DNA of 34,248 nucleotides from Richelia sp. SL_2_1 (GTDB lineage Bacteria > Cyanobacteriota > Cyanobacteriia > Cyanobacteriales > Nostocaceae). The notes beneath the pieces were generated by a model. It saw only the letters and a program-made list of their open reading frames with translations, was not told the DNA's origin and searched no databases. Within the stretch, counting starts at the first letter, position 1. Every line of letters begins with the position of its first letter. The stretch covers positions 1 through 34,248 of the forward strand of contig JAAUSO010000066.1 in NCBI GenBank assembly GCA_012033205.1. The letters are read 5' to 3'. Positions 29,086 through 34,248 of this stretch are shown one piece after another. The position numbers were made by a program, and so were the translations under genes.

Positions 29086-29705
29086 TTAACAAGATGAATA
29101 CAATAAAAATAGAATAGGAGGTATTCCTAAAACAAAGGCATATAGCCAATAATTTAAACAAATTAACTTGATTCTGAGATAGAATTCAGTAAATGCACTT
29201 GTATTGAAGTCTTTTCTGTTTTGCAACATGAACAAAGTATAATCTTCAAGTTCATGGTTCTCAGGGCATTCTTTAATTAGATTTTCGTAACTAGCTGATA
29301 TATTACCTATCTCTTGAATAAAATCGGCTTCTTGCGATTTACTGACTATTAAATACTCAAGCTCTCTATTTAAACTTGATAGCTCTACTGCATTGCTATG
29401 AAGCTTTTCCGCTTTAATTTGATAATTTTTGGCACCTTCTAAAAGGCTGATAACGAGTGTAAAAACAGATAAAATTACAGAAATTGCATTGTAAATGTCA
29501 TTTACCCTTGACATTGTGGATTATTTACAATATTTTGTATAAACGGAATTGCGATACCATATACAGATAATATTGAAATACTACTCAGTGAAAATTGGTA
29601 TTTATTATTGAGTCTACGTGCTGCATTGAAGCGAGAACCTTTGGTTATCCAAATTCTTTTTCTTAATGATGTAACAAAAGCATCAAAATCACTGTTAACA
29701 TTCAT
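29086..29705 (-). pseudogene. SLATT-family membrane effector, split by a frameshift
   Basis: Two overlapping frames together make one SLATT-like protein of about 205 residues. Part one (29705-29502) has SLRKRIWITKGSRFNAARRL and the first helix, SLSSISILSVYGIAIPF. Part two (29514-29086) begins at the second helix NAISVILSVFTLVISLLEGA, continues with KAEKLHSNAVELSSLNREL and ends in a third helix near LYAFVLGIPPILFLL. SLATT proteins are 2TM effectors of nucleotide- and RT-linked defence systems, thought to form membrane pores. The frames overlap by 13 bases at CAAGGGTAA. One more G would give an intact protein (QGVNDIY). Translational coupling through the overlapping ATG is an alternative. It lies directly after the RT and ncRNA. 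Confidence 0.8.
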
Positions 29706-29749
29706 TCATCCAAACATTCGTTAATTTTGCGGGATATAAATTAAAATTA

Positions 29750-29912
29750 AAGGGCGAGTCGTCTATGGAAGTAAACAATGATAACCGCTCCTAACAATAC
29801 TAAATAATAGTTTTAGGAGGTCAAAGTCCCAAGGGGAGTTTGATTACATTCACCCCTGAAGAACATCCAGGAGGTTCTGCAATAGCAAAATTGCAGAAGA
29901 CGACTCGCTTGT
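29750..29912 (-). ncRNA. Structured ncRNA of the RT-SLATT system (predicted)
   Basis: The 227-base gap between the RT stop and the SLATT start folds strongly. Helix P1 is 11 bp and perfect: GCGAGTCGTCT (29754-29764) with AGACGACTCGC (29898-29908). It encloses 133 bases. P2 (29876-29883 with 29890-29897, TCTGCAAT/ATTGCAGA) abuts P1 and could stack on it. P3 pairs AGGGG (29832-29836) with CCCCT (29853-29857). P4 pairs CTCCTAA (29788-29794) with TTAGGAG (29813-29819), with an inner ACTA/TAGT. No frame of coding length exists. The minus strand is assumed because both flanking genes are on it. By analogy with other defence RTs it is the likely template or cofactor RNA. Confidence 0.75.
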
Positions 29913-29932
29913 AATTATTGTAACATTAATTA

Positions 29933-31381
29933 TTAATATAAAAAAGCATCATCTTTATCTAACTCTGACAAATTTCTCTGCTTATGGTTTTCGTACAATT
30001 CTTTAATTTCTTCATCTAAATAAACCTTATCAGATTCAAGTTTACCTCTTCGTTTAAGGAATTTAGTTTTATCTTTTATAGTTATATAGTTATTGTAATT
30101 GTGTATATAGCCACCTTGAGGATCATATATAGCTTCGTAAAACGCTCTGGAAATTTTCTTTAAGTTAGAAGGAGGAACTTTACCAAAATCATCTAATCTG
30201 TTAAATAGCTTATTAACTATATTGTCAATTTTGTATAAAATAGGCTTATCATTGATTGCATTAAAATAAAATATCCAACCATATTTTCTTTTTTCATTTA
30301 TAGCTCCGGTAATTTTTTCATTTAGTTCTTCAATAAAAATTTCTTTTAACTTTTCTACTAGCTGATTGGGCTTTAATCCCCTGTTGCGCTTTTTGAGTGT
30401 TGATAATTTTTTTTCTCTATTATGAATATAGTTACTAAATTTGGCTGCGATAGAATGAATATACTTTTCTATAGTAGATGTTCTAACAGTTATTTTAGGT
30501 AACTCAAAACGATATCCGAGGTATTCAAAGTCTTTATCTCCAGATGTTTGATAAGATTTCTCTTCATTAATTGTAAGATTCAAAGATTTTATTTTATTTC
30601 TAAATATTTTCTCAATCTCATCTATATCTTCCTTATCTGTAAAGATGAGTATATCATCTACATATCTAGAGTATACATTTACGCCATCAACCTTCTCCAT
30701 TTCGTTATCTAGTTCATATAGATATATGGAAGCTAGTACATTTGATATAGATAAACCTTGAGGTATTCCTTTATTGTTAACATACTTATTAATATCTTTG
30801 CGATGGTAATTTTGAGGAACAGTTGGCATTTCTATCGCTCGTTTAATTAGTGTTAAAATTCGACGAGACTTTATTTTACTTTTAAGTATTTTGAATAATA
30901 TGTTTCTATCTATTGAATCGTAAAAAACTTTTATATCTGCACGAAATATACTTACTTCATCAGGTGTTTTTTCACTAATAAACTTATTAATATCGTGTAT
31001 ATAAGTATTAGCTAATCTACGTGGTTTACATTGTGGAAATATATCAAATAACATTTCTTTCAATGCGTGTAAGACTATTCTATCTCGTATAGTTGGAATA
31101 GATAGAACTCTGGGTAATTTGTCTCTTCCTTTTGTAGAGAGTAGTTCAAGATACGGTGAAAACTTATATGTTCCATTCAAGCATTTTTTCTTAATCACCC
31201 TTATTTGAGGAACTGCTTGTCTACTAAATTGTCTACCACTAATTCTATCAAGACCTTTAGTTTTAGTTGATTGAAACTTTTGATTATGTATTTCTTTTAA
31301 CGATTGGATTTGGAAATGTTTTTTAAATAACGTATATGGAGTCTTATAATTACCATCAATATGGTTAATATCAAAAAGCAT
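29933..31381 (-). CDS. Reverse transcriptase, defence-associated (UG/DRT-type)
   Basis: A stand-alone RT of 482 residues with all palm motifs: GLDRISG (RT1), RVLSIPTIRDRIVLHAL (RT2), FRADIKVFYDSID with catalytic Asp149 (RT3), GIPQGLSISNVLASIYL (RT4), YSRYVDDILIF with the catalytic Asp pair 242-243 (RT5), LNLTINEEKS (RT6) and FEYLGYRF (RT7). A 180-residue basic helical C-terminal domain follows, as in Abi/UG RTs. There is no maturase or HNH domain, no retron VTG signature, and the RT4 QG motif excludes a DGR enzyme. Its neighbours are a structured RNA and a SLATT effector. Inferred role is cDNA synthesis upon phage infection, with the effector killing or arresting the cell. Start ATG at 31381, no Shine-Dalgarno sequence. 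Confidence 0.88.
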   Translation of the reverse strand: MLFDINHIDGNYKTPYTLFKKHFQIQSLKEIHNQKFQSTKTKGLDRISGRQFSRQAVPQIRVIKKKCLNGTYKFSPYLELLSTKGRDKLPRVLSIPTIRDRIVLHALKEMLFDIFPQCKPRRLANTYIHDINKFISEKTPDEVSIFRADIKVFYDSIDRNILFKILKSKIKSRRILTLIKRAIEMPTVPQNYHRKDINKYVNNKGIPQGLSISNVLASIYLYELDNEMEKVDGVNVYSRYVDDILIFTDKEDIDEIEKIFRNKIKSLNLTINEEKSYQTSGDKDFEYLGYRFELPKITVRTSTIEKYIHSIAAKFSNYIHNREKKLSTLKKRNRGLKPNQLVEKLKEIFIEELNEKITGAINEKRKYGWIFYFNAINDKPILYKIDNIVNKLFNRLDDFGKVPPSNLKKISRAFYEAIYDPQGGYIHNYNNYITIKDKTKFLKRRGKLESDKVYLDEEIKELYENHKQRNLSELDKDDAFLY

Positions 31382-31521
31382 AGAATACGGCTAAAAAATT
31401 AGATTATTACAACTTCATATTTAAAGTACAAAAGCTACTTTGCTGATTCCGGAAATATACAACTAAAAATATTGACATTCACAAAAAAACAGTTTTACTA
31501 CCCAAAATTATGCTCATATTC
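31382..31521 (-). other. Spacer between AAA remnant and RT, with a possible gene-start fragment
   Basis: GGAGGAGTGAGAATATG on the minus strand overlaps the AAA stop codon and would start a frame MSIILGSKTVFL that ends after 12 codons. In intact AAA-DUF4435 cassettes a TOPRIM-like partner starts here, often with such an overlap. Nothing recognisable follows, so this is only a trace. The RT promoter should also be in this AT-rich spacer. Confidence 0.4.
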
Positions 31522-31960
31522 TCACTCCTCCAACCGAATAATATTAGATTCGGGAACGAGTTACTCTACATAATCCGAGTAAGTTGTAATCATCAACTGA
31601 TTATTTTTACCCAGTTTAAATAATGCTGGTAAAATGTATTACTGCATCGGTGGATGTAGATGCAATTCTAATTCGTCAATTAAAATAACATTATGAATAA
31701 GTACTCACGCAAAATTAATTGTATATTGTCATTACGAGTGGAGCGTTAGCGAAACGAAGTAATTGCAAGCGTTTGGGATTGCTTCACTTCGTTCGCAAAG
31801 ACACAAATAATTTTGCATATCCACTTGTTCCAACTAGCAAAGTCTACTAAAATTGGAAATATTGCTCGCTCTCCCATGACATCTCAGAAATTTCATATTG
31901 ATGTTTAACGTCGTATAAATAGAACCACGGTTCTTTTAAAATGGCTCTTCCATATTTATG
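31522..31960 (-). pseudogene. Decayed AAA ATPase of a defence-type cassette
   Basis: Read on the minus strand from 31960: KEPWFYLYDVKHQYEISEMS, then a frameshift to GERAIFPILVDFASWN, the 128-bp MITE, and IHNVILIDELELHLHPPMQ, stop, YILPALFKLGKNNQLMITTY, SDYVE, stop, LVPESNIIRLEE, and a final TGA at 31522-31524. The ABC-type signature (SxGE), Walker B (ILIDE) and the H-loop region (TT[HY]SD) are recognisable. Joining the DNA across the MITE gives SWN-IHNVILIDE in perfect frame. This AAA_15/AAA_21-type domain is typical of OLD, Abi and PARIS-like ATPases. The N-terminal half with Walker A is absent, so the gene is dead. Confidence 0.85.
31699..31826. mobile_element. 128-bp MITE inserted in the AAA ATPase
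   Basis: The termini are AAGTACTCACGCAAAATTA at the left and, on the complement of the right end, AAGTGGATATGCAAAATTA. Inside is a second palindrome: TGTCATTACGAG and CGAAGTAATTGCAA at the left arm, GGATTGCTTCACTTCG and TTCGCAAAGACA at the right arm. Its boundaries are fixed by the host gene, because removal joins AGTTGGAAC to ATTCATAAT in frame. No target duplication is evident. A partial relative lies at 28885-28930. Confidence 0.8.
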
Positions 31961-32386
31961 CTAGCGTTTATAATCTGAGAAAGGGAATAAGGAACACTAA
32001 AAACCTTTTAACTTGTATATTGAAATTTCCTGAAAGTTTTGTAGTGGAGGCATCTTGTCCGCTAGACAAATACAAGTTAAATGCGCGACAGCTTATATCT
32101 TTATATCATAGGGAATATAAACACAGGTGACGTTGCAGAGGTTATGACTCGTGTTTGCTAAGGTGAGTATATTTATATTAGCAAAAATAGTTATAAAAAA
32201 TTTTTTGGTAAGTTAAAGCCATAGCAATTTTAAATTAATTAAGTATATAGTAATTAACTAATCAACTATACAATAACGACAACAAGCCTTTGCCCTAACG
32301 CTCTGCGTATTGCAATTCGTAAGTTATTCCCCATCGCCAAGAACTTTGGGGCTGTGATTGCAAAAGACCTGTAAAATTGGAAAGCG
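31961..32386. other. Gene-free region before the potassium channel
   Basis: At about 32040-32078, GTAGTGGAGGCATCTTGTCC followed by GCTAGACAAATACAAG is a motif I recognise as a dispersed cyanobacterial repeat, though only one copy is visible here. The remainder is AT-rich. The channel promoter must lie in the last 150 bases. No coding trace was found. Confidence 0.45.
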
Positions 32387-33463
32387 ATGAAAAAACCTGT
32401 TTATTCAGTATTAGAACAAAAATATCGTCGCATCCAAAAAGAATTAATGATTGGAACACTCGCTCTTTGCGGGGTGTTGCTGACGGGAACTTTATGGTAC
32501 AGATTTGTAGAAAAGTGGACGTGGGAAGACGCTACATATATGACGGTGATTACCTTGTCAACCGTTGGTTATGGGGAAACTCAAACTTTAGGAAGCCGGG
32601 GAAGAATATTTACTATTGCCCTAATTTTAATGGGTGTAATTACCATTGCTTATATTGTTAATCGATTTACAGAAGCTGTAATTCAAGGATATTTTCAAGA
32701 AGGAATTCGACTCAGACAACAACGGCGAACAATGGAATCTTTATCTAAACATTATATTATTTGCGGATTTAGTCGTACAGGTCGGCAAATCGCCCAAGAA
32801 TTTGAGGCAGAAGGTGTACCTTTTGTAATTCTTGATTTAGGATTAGAAACTGTCAGAAAAGCTCAAGAAGAAGGTTATACCATATATCAAGGTGATGCAA
32901 CTTCAGATGAAGCTTTGGTACTTGTAGGAATAGAAAGAGCTATTTGTATTGTCGCTGCATTACCATCAGATGCAGAAAATTTGTATATAGTACTTTCAGC
33001 AAAAGCACTGAATCCACACATCAGGGCGATCGCCCGTGCCAGTACGGAAGAAGCGTTACAAAAATTACAAAGAGCCGGTGCAGACGCAGTAGTTTCACCT
33101 TATATCACGGGGGGTAGAAGAATGGCTGCTGCGGCTTTAAGACCCCAAGTAATGGATTTTGTGGATGGTATTATATCAGGAAGAGGTCGCGAATTGTATA
33201 TGGAAGAAGTTTTAATTGACCGTAATTCTTGTCCCTTTGTTGGTCAAAGTTTAGGACAAGCGAGATTGCGAGCGCAAACAGGAGCATTAGTTCTGGCTAT
33301 TCGTCGTGCAAATGGCGAGTTAATTGGCGGTCCGACAGCTGATACTATTTTAATGTCAGGAGATGTGATGATAAGTATGGGGACAGCTGAACAGTTACGC
33401 GCTCTTAACAAAATACTTGGACCAATAGACACTAAACCATTACGCAAGCCGAAGAAGAGTTGA
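32387..33463 (+). CDS. Potassium channel with RCK (TrkA-N/TrkA-C) domains
   Basis: A two-helix K+ channel subunit of 358 residues. The first helix (about residues 20-38), pore helix and selectivity filter TVGYGE (59-64) and second helix (about 72-95) form the pore. An RCK_N Rossmann domain begins HYIICGFSRTGRQIAQEF and includes YQGDATSDEAL. A C-terminal RCK_C domain starts near ELYMEEVLID. This is the MthK-like ligand-gated architecture, working as a tetramer in the plasma membrane. The gating ligand is unknown. The stop codon TGA is provided by the first copy of the following TTGACAG heptamer repeat. Confidence 0.92.
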   Translation: MKKPVYSVLEQKYRRIQKELMIGTLALCGVLLTGTLWYRFVEKWTWEDATYMTVITLSTVGYGETQTLGSRGRIFTIALILMGVITIAYIVNRFTEAVIQGYFQEGIRLRQQRRTMESLSKHYIICGFSRTGRQIAQEFEAEGVPFVILDLGLETVRKAQEEGYTIYQGDATSDEALVLVGIERAICIVAALPSDAENLYIVLSAKALNPHIRAIARASTEEALQKLQRAGADAVVSPYITGGRRMAAAALRPQVMDFVDGIISGRGRELYMEEVLIDRNSCPFVGQSLGQARLRAQTGALVLAIRRANGELIGGPTADTILMSGDVMISMGTAEQLRALNKILGPIDTKPLRKPKKS

Positions 33464-33540
33464 CAGTTGACAGTTGACAGTTGCCTCTAACCTTTAACCT
33501 TTAACCTCTAACCTCTAACCTTTAACCTTTAACCTTTAAT
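33455..33540. repeat. Two heptamer arrays: (GTTGACA)n then (AACCTTT/AACCTCT)n
   Basis: Three copies of GTTGACA (33461-33481) are followed by about eight copies of AACCTTT or AACCTCT. It is the reverse complement arrangement of the pair at 21614-21705. The array supplies the stop codon of the upstream channel gene and the last codons of the downstream minus-strand gene. Confidence 0.92.
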
Positions 33541-34085
33541 TGTTCCCAACCGTGTAAGGTAGCGATGCTTTGGATTGTGGGGATAATGATGATTTGTGGC
33601 GCTGCTGAGATTAAAATACTTGGATAAACTGCCGCACCCCATTTAGGATGAATTAATACACGGCATTGATTGCAAATTATGGGATATTTAAGTAGAGCTT
33701 TGACAACTGCTGTGTCATCGTGGGGAATTTGTCCGGGATGAGATAGCAATGGATAGCCGGTACGAGGATCTATTAAGTCTGTAAGATAGTTTTGATCTCG
33801 TAATTCAAATGCAACATCACAAGCAAATCTCATGAATCTTGCTCGTAAACGTTGCTTTTCCGTTTCTATTTCGGGTGAACTTTCTGTAAGTGCAAAGCGA
33901 GATTGTTGTAAGACAATTATCACAGACATTTCCAACTTGTTTTTCCAATCCGGTAATATTCGTTCGCAATTATTAAAAATATACCGGCTGGGGGGGTGAA
34001 TTGAAATTTGAATCTCTTCTCCCCTTTGACTAACCAAGTCGATTTTATAGTCTTGTTTAGAAGAAAAAATTTTTGGATGGTTCAC
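33522..34085 (-). CDS. MMADHC-like protein (methylmalonic aciduria and homocystinuria type D family)
   Basis: A 187-residue protein resembling cyanobacterial relatives of human MMADHC, a cobalamin trafficking factor. Conserved segments are NCERILPDWKNKLEMSVIIV, LTDLIDPRTGYPLLSHPG, HDDTAVVKALLKYP and CRVLIHPKWGAAVYPSIL. Function in bacteria is not established. Single cysteines (including that in NQCRVL) could bind a corrinoid, by analogy only. It starts with GTG at 34085. The last residues LKVKG are encoded by the heptamer repeat array, so the native C-terminus may have been altered. No operon partner is visible. Confidence 0.8.
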   Translation of the reverse strand: MNHPKIFSSKQDYKIDLVSQRGEEIQISIHPPSRYIFNNCERILPDWKNKLEMSVIIVLQQSRFALTESSPEIETEKQRLRARFMRFACDVAFELRDQNYLTDLIDPRTGYPLLSHPGQIPHDDTAVVKALLKYPIICNQCRVLIHPKWGAAVYPSILISAAPQIIIIPTIQSIATLHGWEQLKVKG

Positions 34086-34248
34086 TAATTAAATAGGTTT
34101 TTCCAATTTTTTATCCTTTGTTATAGATAGTAACTATAATTTAGGATAAATATCATCAATTATTAATTATCAATTATTGAAGAACATTTATCAACGAATA
34201 TTGAAAAAATTATAATTGTTCATTTATTTTTCTAGTTTTCCCTATTCC
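34086..34248. other. AT-rich right edge
   Basis: 163 bases to the window edge, over 75% A+T. It presumably holds the promoter of the MMADHC-like gene. It ends with TTTTCCCTATTCC, perhaps the start of another CCCTATT heptamer array. Confidence 0.4.

Noticed and set aside
29502-29514. Programmed -1 ribosomal frameshift in the SLATT gene
   Set aside because: The overlap CAAGGGTAA has no X-XXY-YYZ slippery heptamer. Mutation, sequence error or coupled reinitiation are simpler.
29811-29880. AGGAGGT motifs on the plus strand as ribosome binding sites of small genes
   Set aside because: No ATG, GTG or TTG frame of useful length follows either motif; they are explained by the RNA helices.
29933-31381. 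RT as retron, group II intron or DGR enzyme
   Set aside because: There is no maturase/HNH domain or intron domain V-like hairpin nearby, no retron VTG motif, and the RT4 motif is QG rather than the SQ form of DGRs; no variable-repeat target gene is seen.

Overview
The window comes from a cyanobacterium, most likely a filamentous heterocyst-type (Nostocales) genome. Lineage markers are an NDH-1 NdhD subunit, an Sll0418-type MPBQ methyltransferase of tocopherol/plastoquinone synthesis, a DUF1816 protein, the FutA/FutB iron transporter and a cyanobacterial MMADHC-like protein. The AT-rich intergenic DNA carries heptameric short tandem repeats (at 1-87, 5485-5567, 21614-21705 and 33455-33540), many small foldback elements, and four HIP1 octamers (GCGATCGC at 17230, 24238, 27685 and 33026, all inside genes). 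No tRNA, rRNA or CRISPR array was found.

Layout. 1-5406: an alpha/beta hydrolase, then a minus-strand run of DUF1816, the 23S rRNA methyltransferase RlmB, Mini-RNase III (an adjacent pair also known from Firmicutes), a STAS protein and CarA. 5864-8526: a retropepsin-like periplasmic protein, a 1.2-kb gene-free stretch and a small membrane protein. 8807-14250: a transketolase/phosphoketolase-superfamily enzyme, then a decayed stretch with a 5'-truncated ABC exporter, an orphan membrane protein and a TPR gene remnant split by a 210-bp MITE. 14307-19620: iron uptake, with ferrous feoA-feoB and ferric futA-futB but no adjacent ATPase gene. 20127-28821: an OB-fold secreted protein, the MPBQ methyltransferase (broken by one base), an Eis-type acetyltransferase, a small membrane protein, NAD-dependent DNA ligase, a DCC-family thiol oxidoreductase and ndhD. 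32387-34085: a TVGYG potassium channel with RCK domains and the MMADHC-like protein.

The most interesting region is 29086-31960, which reads as a defence island on the minus strand. It encodes a stand-alone reverse transcriptase (29933-31381) that is not a retron, group II intron or DGR enzyme by its motifs. Next comes a 160-nt intergenic segment that folds into a closed multi-helix RNA with an 11-bp perfect closing stem (29754-29764 with 29898-29908). Last is a SLATT-type membrane effector (29086-29705), split into two overlapping frames between its first two membrane helices. This is the gene set expected of a defence-associated RT with a template ncRNA and a membrane-pore effector. Just upstream are remains of an AAA ATPase of the kind found in Abi/PARIS-like cassettes (31522-31960). 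It is decayed by two in-frame stops, a frameshift and a 128-bp MITE whose removal restores the reading frame exactly.

Small mobile elements and point lesions have shaped the window. Several dispersed foldback families occur in two to four copies here. Two otherwise intact genes (MPBQ methyltransferase and SLATT) are each one base out of frame, so sequence error must be excluded before calling them dead.
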